DNA of 64,000 bases from Bacteroidales bacterium F22 (GTDB lineage Bacteria; Bacteroidota; Bacteroidia; Bacteroidales; Bacteroidaceae). The notes below the pieces were generated by a model, which made no database searches, was not told the DNA's origin, and was given only the letters and a program-made list of their open reading frames with translations. Both the position numbers and the translations under genes were made by a program. Shown piece by piece: positions 44,668 to 55,100 of this stretch (position 1 is the stretch's first letter; each line of letters begins with the position of its first letter). The stretch covers positions 1,240,001-1,304,000 of the forward strand of contig CP095414.1 in assembly GCA_029541985.1 (NCBI GenBank), written 5' to 3'.

Positions 44668-45398
44668 TAATTACCTCCTTTTGATATATCATTAAGCATA
44701 TCCATGAAAGTCATCGTTTTAGCCTCCATAGCATTCACGACTCTATCGACGCGAGATACCAAAAGATTGTAAGCAAACAAAGCCAAAATACCGACAACCA
44801 ATCCACCGACAGTAGTAATCATCGCCTGATAGATACCTCCAGATAACAAGGTGATATTGATATTACTACCTGCATTAGCCATTTCGTAAAAAGCCTGAAC
44901 CATACCGATAACTGTACCAAGGAAACCAATCATAGGAGCCACTCCAGCAATAGTAGCGACAAATGAGAGGCCACGTTCTAGTTGAGCCACCTCTACATTT
45001 CCAACGTTCTCTATCGCCTGTTGGGTATCCTGAACAGAACGTCCAAGTCTTGAGATACCACTACGTATCATTCGCGCAGCAGGTGTATTAGTCATCTGGC
45101 AATAAGTAACCGCTGATTTTACCTCGTTACTTTTGATATAGTCAACCACTTTATCCATAAATTCAGGATCCTCCTTACGTGCATTCTTCAGCACATAAAG
45201 ACGCTCAAAAAAGATATATGCACAAACAACTAGCAAAGCTAGAAGGACAATCATGATCCATCCCCCCTTAAAAGCCATCTGCAGCATATTGATTTGCGCC
45301 ACGTTTTCCACTGGAGTTAACGCCGCATCACCCGTTTGCAAAGTTTGCTCTATGCCTTGTGCAGCTTGCGCAAACAATGGCAACATCAATAAATTCAT
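44667..45398 (-). CDS. exbB: MotA/TolQ/ExbB proton-channel protein
   Basis: 243 residues: an N-terminal signal-like segment, then three membrane helices (GGWIMIVLLALLVVCAYIFF; VATIAGVAPMIGFLGTVIGM; AMITTVGGLVVGILALFAYN). The TolQ/ExbB core motif is GVAPMIGFLGTVIGMVQAF. It forms the proton-driven stator with ExbD. It is the first gene of a run that continues through exbD, tonB, the DJ-1 gene, ispD and recG. Confidence 0.94.
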   Translation of the reverse strand: MNLLMLPLFAQAAQGIEQTLQTGDAALTPVENVAQINMLQMAFKGGWIMIVLLALLVVCAYIFFERLYVLKNARKEDPEFMDKVVDYIKSNEVKSAVTYCQMTNTPAARMIRSGISRLGRSVQDTQQAIENVGNVEVAQLERGLSFVATIAGVAPMIGFLGTVIGMVQAFYEMANAGSNINITLLSGGIYQAMITTVGGLVVGILALFAYNLLVSRVDRVVNAMEAKTMTFMDMLNDISKGGN

Positions 45399-45469
45399 AC
45401 TTTCTGTATTTTAGTTTATATCATTAATCAATAACTTCTCTTTATAGGATTTCCCCCATTCAATCCTTT

Positions 45470-46192
45470 CTAGTTCTCAATCTTTAGACAAGCAAGATAA
45501 GCTTTTATTGTCTTATCAAGACCGAGATACAAGGCATCACAAATCAACGCATGTCCTATTGAGACTTCATCTACCCAAGGAATAGTCTGACAGAAGAAAG
45601 CCAAATTCTGCAGATTTAAGTCATGACCTGCATTTAATCCAATGCCTAATTTACGAGCTTCTTTAGCCGCTTCAAAAAAAGGAGCAATAGCTTCTTCTTT
45701 ATTATTGGCATATTGAGCAGCATAAGGCTCTGTATATAACTCCACACGGTCAGCACCCAATTTTGCAGCATTCTTCACCATCTCGATATCTGCATTGACA
45801 AATATAGAAGTTCTGATACCAACTTGGTTAAAACGAGCCACTAAATCACGTAAAAAATCAAAATGTGTCTTGGTATCCCATCCTGTATTGCTAGTAATTT
45901 GGTCAGGCGAGTCAGGGACAAGCGTCACTTGGTGTGGTTTAACTTGAAGAACAAGCTCAATAAATCGTTCATTGGGGTATCCTTCGATATTGAATTCAGT
46001 TGTCAATTCAGGACATAAATCATAAACATCTTGATACCGTATATGCCGTTCATCAGGTCGTGGATGCACAGTTATCCCTTGAGCACCGAAACGCTCACAA
46101 TCCAAAGCTACTTTAAGCACAGATGGATTATTCCCACCACGAGCATTACGCAAGGTAGCTATCTTATTGATGTTAACACTTAATTGAGTCAT
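45470..46192 (-). CDS. pdxJ: Pyridoxine 5'-phosphate synthase
   Basis: 240 residues from ATG 46192 ([20 protein letters not shown], the usual PdxJ start; the frame is open 29 codons further). Conserved His/Glu/Arg positions include [39 protein letters not shown] and [13 protein letters not shown]. It condenses 3-amino-2-oxopropyl phosphate with deoxyxylulose 5-phosphate in vitamin B6 synthesis. It sits 71 bases before exbB, a conserved order in Bacteroidetes, and is divergent from nadK. Confidence 0.96.
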   Translation of the reverse strand: MTQLSVNINKIATLRNARGGNNPSVLKVALDCERFGAQGITVHPRPDERHIRYQDVYDLCPELTTEFNIEGYPNERFIELVLQVKPHQVTLVPDSPDQITSNTGWDTKTHFDFLRDLVARFNQVGIRTSIFVNADIEMVKNAAKLGADRVELYTEPYAAQYANNKEEAIAPFFEAAKEARKLGIGLNAGHDLNLQNLAFFCQTIPWVDEVSIGHALICDALYLGLDKTIKAYLACLKIEN

Positions 46193-46211
46193 AATTACTA
46201 TATTTGTTTCG

Positions 46212-46219
46212 CAAAAGTA
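46212..46219 (-). promoter_or_regulatory. -7 element of pdxJ
   Basis: TACTTTTG on the minus strand, 20 bases before the pdxJ ATG, in the 100-base divergent gap with nadK. On the plus strand CACTTTTG (46262-46269) is a one-mismatch candidate for nadK. Confidence 0.4.
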
Positions 46220-46292
46220 CAAATTATTCCTTGGATTGATGGTTTCCTCACTAAAAAATTGCACTTTTGTAACAAACAAATAGAATCCTTAT

Positions 46293-47168
46293 ATGAAGAG
46301 AGTAGCTATATTCGGAAATCAATTCCAAGAAAAGAAATCCATACACACACGACAACTCCTTGACGTGTTACAAGCGCATCAAATAGCCATCCTTATCGAA
46401 CGACAATATTACTTATACCTTCAGAATCGTCTCTTCCTAGAAGAATATGCATTGATTCCTTTCGACACTTTGGATGAGTCAGTTGATTTAGTTATCAGTA
46501 TGGGCGGAGATGGTACCTTTTTAGAGACAGCAAGAACCATTCAGTCAATGGAACTTCCTATTTTAGGAATCAATACTGGTCGCTTGGGATTCCTAGCAGA
46601 TATAGGATTAGAACATATGGAAAGTGAAGTGACCGATATTCTAAAAGGAAACATGCACATTGAGCAACGAAGTCTATTAGAAGTGACACTTTCCGATGGA
46701 GAACTCCCTACCTCACGATATGCGCTCAATGAAGTAGCCATACTCAAACATGACACCTCATCCATGATTGAAATAGAGACAAAGATTAACAATGAGCTTC
46801 TCACGACTTATCAAGCTGATGGACTCATCATAGCTACTCCCACAGGTTCTACAGCCTATAATTTAAGCGTAGGGGGACCGATTGTCGCTCCGACATGCAA
46901 TACCCTCTCTATAACCCCAGTAGCCCCTCACAGTCTCAACATACGACCAATTGTATTTAATGATTCAGCTGTAATCACATTGGGAATCACCTCAAGGTCC
47001 AATAATTACCTTATATCTATCGATGGACGAAGCAGTAGCGTCAAATCAACCACAACGATGATTATAAGAAAAGCTAGTTGTCATATCAACATCGTCAGAC
47101 GAAAAAACCAGACTTTTTTCAAGACGCTCCGTAATAAGATGATGTGGGGAGAGAACAATATAAGATAA
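46293..47168 (+). CDS. nadK: NAD kinase
   Basis: 291 residues. The diacylglycerol-kinase-like motif GGDGTFLETAR at 71-81, NTGRLGFLADI and TPTGSTAYNLSVGGPI are all present. It phosphorylates NAD to NADP in the cytoplasm. It is divergent from pdxJ and is followed after 21 bases by the SBF-like transporter gene. Confidence 0.96.
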   Translation: MKRVAIFGNQFQEKKSIHTRQLLDVLQAHQIAILIERQYYLYLQNRLFLEEYALIPFDTLDESVDLVISMGGDGTFLETARTIQSMELPILGINTGRLGFLADIGLEHMESEVTDILKGNMHIEQRSLLEVTLSDGELPTSRYALNEVAILKHDTSSMIEIETKINNELLTTYQADGLIIATPTGSTAYNLSVGGPIVAPTCNTLSITPVAPHSLNIRPIVFNDSAVITLGITSRSNNYLISIDGRSSSVKSTTTMIIRKASCHINIVRRKNQTFFKTLRNKMMWGENNIR

Positions 47169-47189
47169 GAAAACAAGAGAACAACAAAA

Positions 47190-48104
47190 ATGATAAAATT
47201 CATACGTCGATGGAAACTCCCTATTGCGATGGCAATAGGAATCCTCTTAGCCCCATGGTTAAAACTTTGCATAGGCATCTTGCCCTATTTACTTTTTTCC
47301 ATGCTTTTTATGACCCTAAGTAACATTAAACTCAAGGAACTCGCCTTCACCAAATTCCATCTCGTCTTTCTGATCACCCAAGCAGTTCTTCCAGTTCTCT
47401 TTTATTTTATTTTTCTTCCATTGGGCAAAGATATAGCGATTAGTGCTATGCTATGCTCCATGACATCTGTCGCTACAGCCTCTGTCGTAGTGACCGAAAA
47501 ATTAGAAGGCAATCCAGCTACCCTATCTACCTTTGTACTATTGTCCAACACCTTAACTGCCATAGCCGTATCTATAGCATTCCCATTGGTCAATAATCAA
47601 GCTACCCTTTCATTTTGGATTCCTTTTCAAGTGATATTCCACAAGCTGTTCATCCTACTCATTGTCCCTTTCTTGATTACACTCTGGCTGAGAAGTCGAA
47701 TAGGAATCAAAGCAGTTCACTCGTGGGCAAAAAGTCACAGTTTCTATAGCTTTTACCTCTGGATGCTATCTGTATCAGTCATCACAGGACAAACCGTTTA
47801 TTCGATATCACACGACGATACTCCAATCCGTTTATTAGTTTATGTCTCCCTGACTTCTTTAATCGTATGCATCATCCAATTCTCTCTAGGCAGGATACTA
47901 GGCAGAAGATTTAAAGATAACATAACAGGAGGACAAGCTTTAGGGCAGAAGAATAATATACTAGGAATCTGGCTAGCACAGACATATCTCAACCCTATTG
48001 TAGCTTTAGCACCTGGCACTTACTTACTATGGCAGAATATCTTCAATGGAATTCAGTTAGCCATCAAAGATAAGCGAGATATAGAGAAAGCGAATAAGAA
48101 ATAG
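47190..48104 (+). CDS. Bile acid:sodium symporter-like (SBF/BASS) membrane protein
   Basis: 304 residues with about nine or ten hydrophobic helices. Sequence patterns such as ATASVVVTEKLEGNPATLST and GGQALGQKNNILGIWLAQTYLNP (the crossover region) resemble the SBF/BASS superfamily. The substrate could be an organic anion; it cannot be read from sequence. It is probably co-transcribed with nadK, and a strong terminator follows after 62 bases. Confidence 0.75.
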   Translation: MIKFIRRWKLPIAMAIGILLAPWLKLCIGILPYLLFSMLFMTLSNIKLKELAFTKFHLVFLITQAVLPVLFYFIFLPLGKDIAISAMLCSMTSVATASVVVTEKLEGNPATLSTFVLLSNTLTAIAVSIAFPLVNNQATLSFWIPFQVIFHKLFILLIVPFLITLWLRSRIGIKAVHSWAKSHSFYSFYLWMLSVSVITGQTVYSISHDDTPIRLLVYVSLTSLIVCIIQFSLGRILGRRFKDNITGGQALGQKNNILGIWLAQTYLNPIVALAPGTYLLWQNIFNGIQLAIKDKRDIEKANKK

Positions 48105-48166
48105 AAACTAGGATATAGAAGATTCCCCGATAATAGGAATTAGAGATTATAGAGCAACACATAGAA

Positions 48167-48203
48167 AAAGGAAGTATATCAATAAAATTGATATACTTCC
48201 TTT
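48167..48203. terminator. Bidirectional terminator between the SBF-like gene and the SusCD locus
   Basis: A perfect 17-bp stem (48167-48183 with 48187-48203) with a 3-base loop. The plus side is followed by a T-rich run (48201-48209) and the minus side by a shorter one. It serves the two convergent transcription units. Confidence 0.88.
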
Positions 48204-48241
48204 ATTTTTGTTTAGCTTGTTAAGCTATTTAGTACTACTTA

Positions 48242-49582
48242 TTACTTGTAAACAGTGAACCAAATATCAGGGTTACTTACACTAGTAAATGTATACTGTG
48301 TATGAGTCAATGGACTATCAGTAACGACTGTATAAGGACTAGCTGCTGCAATAGGACTAATGAAGAAATTAAAGAACTGCATATAATAGCTTGCATTCAA
48401 ACTTGCACCAAAATTACCAAAAGTAATTTGGTCAATAGTTCCCTCTACAGGAGTAATCGTATAGCTAAATGCTGATCCCCAATTGGTAGAGCCATCATAA
48501 GATCTAAAGCTAAATGCCTGAGGCCCAGCATTATCTGGATAAAAAGGATTCTTACCTAAAGCAACAACATTAAGCAACTCAGCACCACCATAGTTGTTAG
48601 CCTGTGCAGTTTCTAGCATGGTTTGTACAGCTTCACTCATACCTCCGTAGGTGATAGTAGAACCAATCTGAAGATCAAAAGAGTATGTAGCGTCCATAGA
48701 AACCAATGTCTCATTAATAGGAGGGAATACCTTTTGAATATAGAAATCTACCCCATCATCCGAGCAAGTGAAACGATCTAATTCAGCATCAAAAGTAAAA
48801 TGTTGAATAGAAGGATTCTCGTCATCTTCTGTCAAAGAAAATGGCTCCATGGCTTCAAATCCAGTAGCAGTCGCAATGATTGGAACTTGTATTCTATTCA
48901 AATCCTCTGAACCAGCAACAGGTACTTGCATATCGATAAAATGGTCTGCAAACGAAGCGGTTACTAATTGCTCACCATTGACATAGAATTCATAAGTTGG
49001 AGCTAATAGATTAGTCTCATCAGTTTGTGCTTCCTCTAAAGTAGCAGTCCAATCAGCATCATCAGCAAGAGGAGTCATAATGACTGGCGTACGGTATTTT
49101 GAACTAATAAGGACTATTTTATCATCAGCAACAGATTGCACGATAAATTCAAAGTCGCCTTCTAATCCTAAGTTATCCCCTACAGTTTCACCAGGAGCAA
49201 TAGGATCAGAGAAATAATGAACAGCCTTATTGTAAGTATCGAAAGTCAATAAGGCACCTCCATTAGCTTTTACAGTATAATTCGATGTATACGTTTTATC
49301 GACACCAGTATAAATCGATGCAGCTTCAGCTGTTGAACTTTCAGCATCAAACTTCCATAAAAGAGTAGTTCCTCCGTGTTCAGCTTGAGCAGCTCCATAG
49401 AAATAAGCTACAGACCACCCGTTAGGATGCGCAGCAAGAGCAGTAGACAGAGCATCTATCTGCTGTTGTGTTCTGACAGCAGAAGATCCTCTAAAAATCT
49501 TATCTTGTTTTTGACCGCATGACCCAGCGACTACAAGTAAGAGGGTCATGAGTAGCGTGTTATATAATTTTCTCATAATCAT
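48242..49582 (-). CDS. DUF4302 lipoprotein
   Basis: 446 residues with lipobox VAGSC (Cys22). The N-terminal part, ALSTALAAHPNGWSVAYFYG and GGTTLLWKFDAESS, matches the DUF4302 family of Bacteroidetes surface lipoproteins, which are regularly encoded next to SusCD pairs and zinc-metallohydrolase lipoproteins. The rest is beta-rich with repeated aromatic strands. The function is unknown; substrate binding at the cell surface is a reasonable guess. The start overlaps the stop of the metallohydrolase gene by one base. It is the last gene of this operon. Confidence 0.83.
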   Translation of the reverse strand: MIMRKLYNTLLMTLLLVVAGSCGQKQDKIFRGSSAVRTQQQIDALSTALAAHPNGWSVAYFYGAAQAEHGGTTLLWKFDAESSTAEAASIYTGVDKTYTSNYTVKANGGALLTFDTYNKAVHYFSDPIAPGETVGDNLGLEGDFEFIVQSVADDKIVLISSKYRTPVIMTPLADDADWTATLEEAQTDETNLLAPTYEFYVNGEQLVTASFADHFIDMQVPVAGSEDLNRIQVPIIATATGFEAMEPFSLTEDDENPSIQHFTFDAELDRFTCSDDGVDFYIQKVFPPINETLVSMDATYSFDLQIGSTITYGGMSEAVQTMLETAQANNYGGAELLNVVALGKNPFYPDNAGPQAFSFRSYDGSTNWGSAFSYTITPVEGTIDQITFGNFGASLNASYYMQFFNFFISPIAAASPYTVVTDSPLTHTQYTFTSVSNPDIWFTVYK

Positions 49583-50583
49583 TAATCAGTTAATGAAGTT
49601 AAATCTAGACTAGAAATTTCGCTTTCTCTTCTCTGTACTATTTGACGCAAGTCTTCCATAGAAAATCCCCAAGACTTCTGAAGGTAATCTTCTATGACTT
49701 GCCATTTAGCCAAAATCTTTTGGTCACCATTGTAAACGATGTAATATTCATCTGTTGTCGTCTCATCATCGTTGGTAACTGTACGCAACTCTTTTACACC
49801 ATCAGTTTCAGTATAAGAATCAAATTCAGCTTTTGAGACTTGTTCTTCTTTAGCCAAAGCTAATTGTTGTTGCCACCACTCATCAGTATTCACAACATAG
49901 AGAGAGAGTATTTCTACAAAATCTTCATTATATTCCATAGAAGCATAATTAGAAATAAATCCCGAATGTAAAGCATCTATATCAGAGACATTGGTCCAAC
50001 CAGATGAAGTATAATCACCAGCAGAAACTTCAGCAAACTCATTTGGATAAGGCTTAGTCTGTTGTAAGATATGGCCAAATTCATGATGAATAGTGTGGAA
50101 CCATAAATCATTCATCTGGTCAATATCAATATTATCAGGATCGATATTATTAATCTCATACAAGGTAATTTTCAAACCACCTTCAGCCTGTCCTAAGACA
50201 CGAGAAGCATCATCTTCCCAAGCTGCAGAACCAATCAGTTGCATCACCCTTGGGGCATACTTATTCATAAATTCAGGATCCACATCCGCATTCAATTCTG
50301 CGTATGCATCAAGCCAAAGATACTTCACGAGTTTAGCCATAACTATACTCTTAGTATAATCAGCAGGAATCAAATTATGATCCATATCAGATTCGATATC
50401 GACATATTTGTAGTTAAAATTGATATTATACGTATCAGTATAATTCTTTTTCAACCACTTATCAAAATCATTTTGCTGTACTGTAGAATCCTGAAAGATA
50501 GAAGTCGGATTTAATTCATCCTCATAACATCCCATGAACGAGAAAACCAAGCAAAATAGCAATATATATTTTATTGATCTCAT
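49582..50583 (-). CDS. Substrate-import-associated zinc metallohydrolase lipoprotein (HExxH)
   Basis: 333 residues from ATG 50583, giving lipobox FMGC (Cys19); the frame is open 18 codons further, into susD. The zinc motif HEFGH lies at 167-171 (TIHHEFGHILQQ), followed by an acidic stretch with ASMEYNEDFVEIL, which may give the third ligand. This matches the LP_HExxH family found beside SusCD in Bacteroidetes. It would cleave peptide bonds, or another amide, at the cell surface and feed the SusCD importer; the substrate is not known. Confidence 0.85.
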   Translation of the reverse strand: MRSIKYILLFCLVFSFMGCYEDELNPTSIFQDSTVQQNDFDKWLKKNYTDTYNINFNYKYVDIESDMDHNLIPADYTKSIVMAKLVKYLWLDAYAELNADVDPEFMNKYAPRVMQLIGSAAWEDDASRVLGQAEGGLKITLYEINNIDPDNIDIDQMNDLWFHTIHHEFGHILQQTKPYPNEFAEVSAGDYTSSGWTNVSDIDALHSGFISNYASMEYNEDFVEILSLYVVNTDEWWQQQLALAKEEQVSKAEFDSYTETDGVKELRTVTNDDETTTDEYYIVYNGDQKILAKWQVIEDYLQKSWGFSMEDLRQIVQRRESEISSLDLTSLTD

Positions 50584-50605
50584 ATATTTATTATTTTTAT
50601 TATTT

Positions 50606-52174
50606 TTATGGACGTGGATTAGCTTCAAGACCAGCACTAATTACTTCTTGAGGTAACTGCAATACTTCGCGAGAATCTCTTCTTTTCACGATAATTGGGT
50701 CTCCCTTGTCTACATTATGACTATACTCGATACCATAACGTTTCAAGTCTTGCATTCTTTCCCCTTGATGGATAGTATTAATTCGTTTCAAGAATAGCAC
50801 AAACTTTATCAATTCCGATTGATCTCCATCAGCAATAGTAAATCCAACAGGATCGATTGCCTTCTTAATAGTACGTTGGTCATCATCTGCAGGAACTACA
50901 GGCATATCAGGAATAGCCTTCATAAAGTCAACAATTTGTGTACGAGTATATTGTGACTTACTATCTAGCGTTGAACCTAACCAATAATTAATATCAGTCA
51001 CTGCCTTATCCAATTCCCCTTTGATACAATAGGCTTCAGCTCTTTCGAGAATCACCTTATTAGTTGTCAAAGGAATATATACGGTATGTGCATATCCAGT
51101 CTGAGCCACTTCATCAGTCACTTCAAACTTCTCAGGTAATGTTAGGAAAGCTAAAGACTGTGGGCTAGAATAAGCAAGCACAGCAGGCAATAAATCTCTG
51201 TATGCAGAGGTAGAAGTTGACCAAAGACTTGGTGCACGTAATGTCTCGTGTTCACCCACGACTGCACTATGATTGTATCTAGCACCTGAAGCATACATCC
51301 AACGAGTAGGAGTACCATAAGTAATATCAATCAATAAGTTGGCAGGAGAAGATGCTGTGATGTAAGCATTTATCCAGTCATTAGTACTGCTATGATCATT
51401 AAGCCATGAATCCCAATCTCTAAGCAAACTAGCAGGAGTCGTTCCTAAGACTTCATCAGCGCAAGCAATAGCCTTATCCCATTTCTGATAGTTAAGGTAG
51501 AAACGAGTAGCCATAGCATATGCCGCACGCTTGTTAAAGTGATATTTTGGTTGATCATAAACTGCATCATTGATAAGCGGTAAGCCCTCTTCAATATCCT
51601 TAGCGATATTCTCGTAGAGTTCTTGAAGAGTTCCACGAGTATATTCAGGAGAAACCTCAGTCTCTGAATGCTCCATGAATGGTAAACCTAAATCGGTCTC
51701 AGCATTTTCTGGGCTATAAGCTTGACAGAAAGCTAAAGACAGTGCGAAATGGTTCCAAGCTCTACAAATAAGCGCTTCCCCACGGAGAGCATCTAACATA
51801 TCACTATCATCATCTATCTCTGCGATAGAAGCAAGTGCTTGATTAGCTGAAGCGATAGCACCATAACTAGCATCCCAAAAATTAGAAGGATTATCATTAC
51901 TACCTTCAGTCACAGGCTCCATATAATAAGCTTGTTCGATAAGATGATTAGGTATCGTTGAATATTGTGTACCGTTGTCCATTACATTGTCTGTTGAATA
52001 CTCCAATGCAGCACAAACTTGATTGTCAGGATATGCGGAGATAAGCAATTGCTTTACCTTCGTAGCAGTATCAACTTCCGCTCTATTATCAGGTGTGGTA
52101 TCAAGGAAGGTATCACAGCCAGAAAACAGCAAAAGTCCTGCTCCTAATATAGCTATTAATTTTATTTTTTTCAT
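50606..52174 (-). CDS. SusD/RagB-family lipoprotein (metallohydrolase locus)
   Basis: 522 residues with lipobox LFSGC (Cys20), then DTFLDTTPDNRAEVDTATKV. TPR-like helices follow, and the family C-terminal elements appear as ERMQDLKRYGIEYSH and QLPQEVISAGLEANP. It is the surface-exposed partner of the SusC 25 bases upstream. The downstream neighbours point to peptides or proteins as substrate as much as to glycans. Confidence 0.9.
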   Translation of the reverse strand: MKKIKLIAILGAGLLLFSGCDTFLDTTPDNRAEVDTATKVKQLLISAYPDNQVCAALEYSTDNVMDNGTQYSTIPNHLIEQAYYMEPVTEGSNDNPSNFWDASYGAIASANQALASIAEIDDDSDMLDALRGEALICRAWNHFALSLAFCQAYSPENAETDLGLPFMEHSETEVSPEYTRGTLQELYENIAKDIEEGLPLINDAVYDQPKYHFNKRAAYAMATRFYLNYQKWDKAIACADEVLGTTPASLLRDWDSWLNDHSSTNDWINAYITASSPANLLIDITYGTPTRWMYASGARYNHSAVVGEHETLRAPSLWSTSTSAYRDLLPAVLAYSSPQSLAFLTLPEKFEVTDEVAQTGYAHTVYIPLTTNKVILERAEAYCIKGELDKAVTDINYWLGSTLDSKSQYTRTQIVDFMKAIPDMPVVPADDDQRTIKKAIDPVGFTIADGDQSELIKFVLFLKRINTIHQGERMQDLKRYGIEYSHNVDKGDPIIVKRRDSREVLQLPQEVISAGLEANPRP

Positions 52175-52199
52175 TTTGTATCTAATTTGTTGTGAAAGA

Positions 52200-55100
52200 T
52201 TAAAGTCCTACTCGCAAAGTCAAAGTATATTGTTTTGGGACTGGAGTAGCCACACCACCAGAATTCATAAACTCAGGGTCTTGACCATTAAGTTTACTAT
52301 CTGAATAAATCAAGAATAAATTAGTAGCTTGCAACTTAATGCTCATCTTTTTGATCCATAAATCCTCCAACCATGCTTTAGGTAAAGTATAGGCTAAAGA
52401 AATCTCTTTCATACGAATAAAGTCGCCTTTGGCAATACGAGCTGTAGAATAGTTATAAGCATTGTAGCCATAATTCAAATTCGAAATATTATCAGCTTGT
52501 CTTAGCGTAGCAATTGCAGGTACATCTGTATATTTCTCATCTCCAGCTAATGTCCAACGATTGACAAATTCTTTTGGCATCGCATCAAGATCTGAATAAG
52601 ATGAATGGAATGCAGGGTCCAAACGAACCACGTTACCAAAAGCATAAGTCATAAATACATTCAAAGAAAAATCTTTATAGGTGAAGGTATTGCCCAATGA
52701 ACCTAATTTATCAGGATCAGTTGCTCCTTCATAAACTAGATAATCCTTTAGGTTATCACTATTTTGGAAGTTGATATCTGTAGTAGTCAACTCACCATTA
52801 CGATTGATAAAGGTAGGAAGGCCATCGCTATCCAATCCGCGGAAATCATAAGAGAACAATGAACGAACAGGATAACCTTCAAGAGCATATCCATTACCCA
52901 TAACCAAAGAGTAAGCTCTAGTTAGAGAATTGTTCAACTTAGTAATCTCATTGTGCGTTTTGGTAAAGATAAAACTAGTGTTCCATCTAAAATTCTTCGT
53001 TTTGATATTCGCTGTAGAGATAGAAAGTTCTAGACCACTAGACTTCATATCAGCAACATTGGCATATTTATATAACTGACCACCGATACCCATATTCTCA
53101 GCTAGACCAACCAAGTCATAGTTTCTACGTTGATACCAGTCAGCAGTTACATTGATACGTTCATTAAGGAAACCAGCATCGACACCGATATTAAGCTCAT
53201 GCTTCTTCTCATAAGTCAATTCACTATTTTCGAGGTCAGAAATTTCCAAACCACTTTCCTTATCAGAAGCGAATGGACGGTATGGATTAAACGCCTGAAT
53301 CACTACACGAGAGTTACTTACCCACGATGGACCAGAAGTTGCAGTCAACGAATAAGAACCTTTAAGAGTTAAGTGAGATACTGCATCCAATGCTGGAGCG
53401 AAGAATTTCTCATTGCTTACATTCCAAGCACCTGATACGTTCCATGTAGGCAACCAACGAGCAGAACGACTCTTACCCATTTTATTAGAACCTTCATAAC
53501 GACCAGTCAAGTTCAAAGTATACGTTCCTTGATAAGAGAAAGTAGTCGTTGCAAAGAAAGAAGCTTGTCGACCTCTAGTCTCTACTACAGAGTAGTAGTC
53601 ACCATTAGTCTCACTCAATTTCTTGAAATATTTATAATCAAATGCTGGCAACAAACCATTTTCGTATTGAAGACCGACACCGTTAAATGAATCAGAAAGA
53701 CGGTCTACAGCATTGATTTCCATACCACCAAAAGCATTAAAGATATAATCTTCACTAAAGACATCATTGTAGCTTGCAGTAGCACGCATATCATAACTAC
53801 GCATCTCATCCTTATTCGTATTGTAAAAACCACCATAAGGAAGCACAGATACAGGGATAGTATTTGGCTGATCTGGATCTGAATACAAGAATGGATTAGC
53901 ATCACGCATTGTCGAATCATCTTGCATATTATAAGCCAAAGCCTGATTAGATTGCTCAGTGATTCTGTGAGTACGATTCGCTACAGAATACTTATAAGCA
54001 CCCAAAAGAGACAATTCAACCTTACTGATTGGTTTATACTTCAATTCACCTTGAAAACGAAGGTCAACCATGTTGATATCGATATAATTATTTTCCAATT
54101 CATGTTTCACATTGAAAGGAGCATAATTACGTGCATAATATGCATCAGGGTCCAATGTACGTGATGTATTCAATGCATAAGAATAAGGGTTAATATCGAA
54201 GTCACGTTTTACTTCACCATTTACGACATCAGTATCTTGGTTTAGAGAACCAGGAGCACGTTGCTTACGATAAGAAGTATTAGCAATCAAGTTCAAAGTC
54301 AGTGACTTGTCCAATTTATAATTTGCATTCAAGTTAGCAGTATATCGTTTCACTTGACTTTGAACAGTCCAACCTGGATCATCCATCATACTCATAGAGA
54401 TATAATAAGAAGCCTTATCTGTACCAGTAGTCATACTGATAGAGTGATTCATCGAAATATTCTTATTAAACAATTCAGAGAACCAATCAGTGTTTCTATA
54501 TTCAGCTTGTCTAAGATAAGCATTCTTGGCAGTATCAGTATTAGGTAAACCATAACCAGTAGCAGCATCATACGTATTAATCAGATGATACATACGACCA
54601 TAGACACCACTATTTGATTTGCGATAAGTAGAAGCTAGATTCAAGAATCCTGCAGATTCCATATCTTTGTATACCCCCATTTGCTCCTGTGAGTTCATGA
54701 TATTAAAGTCATCATAATCAGGAGTTAAACGATAGGTATATTGACCAGTATAAGAGATTTGGTTTGTACCCGCTTTACCTTTTTTAGTCGTAATGACAAT
54801 CACACCAGCCATGGCACGAGCACCATAGATAGAAGTTGCCGAACCATCTTTCAACACATCAAAAGATTCAATATCATCAGCATTCAAGCCAGCGATAGCA
54901 GAAGAAATCAACGTATTAGGGTCACCAGAAGCAAGGTCATCAGCACTCACTTCAGTGACATCCTCCATAATGACTCCATCGACCACCCACAATGGTTTAG
55001 AACTACCATAAATAGAAGTAGCACCACGAACACGAATCTTAGGTGCTGCACCAAATGTACCAGATACATTTTGAACAGATACACCAGCAGCACGTCCTTC

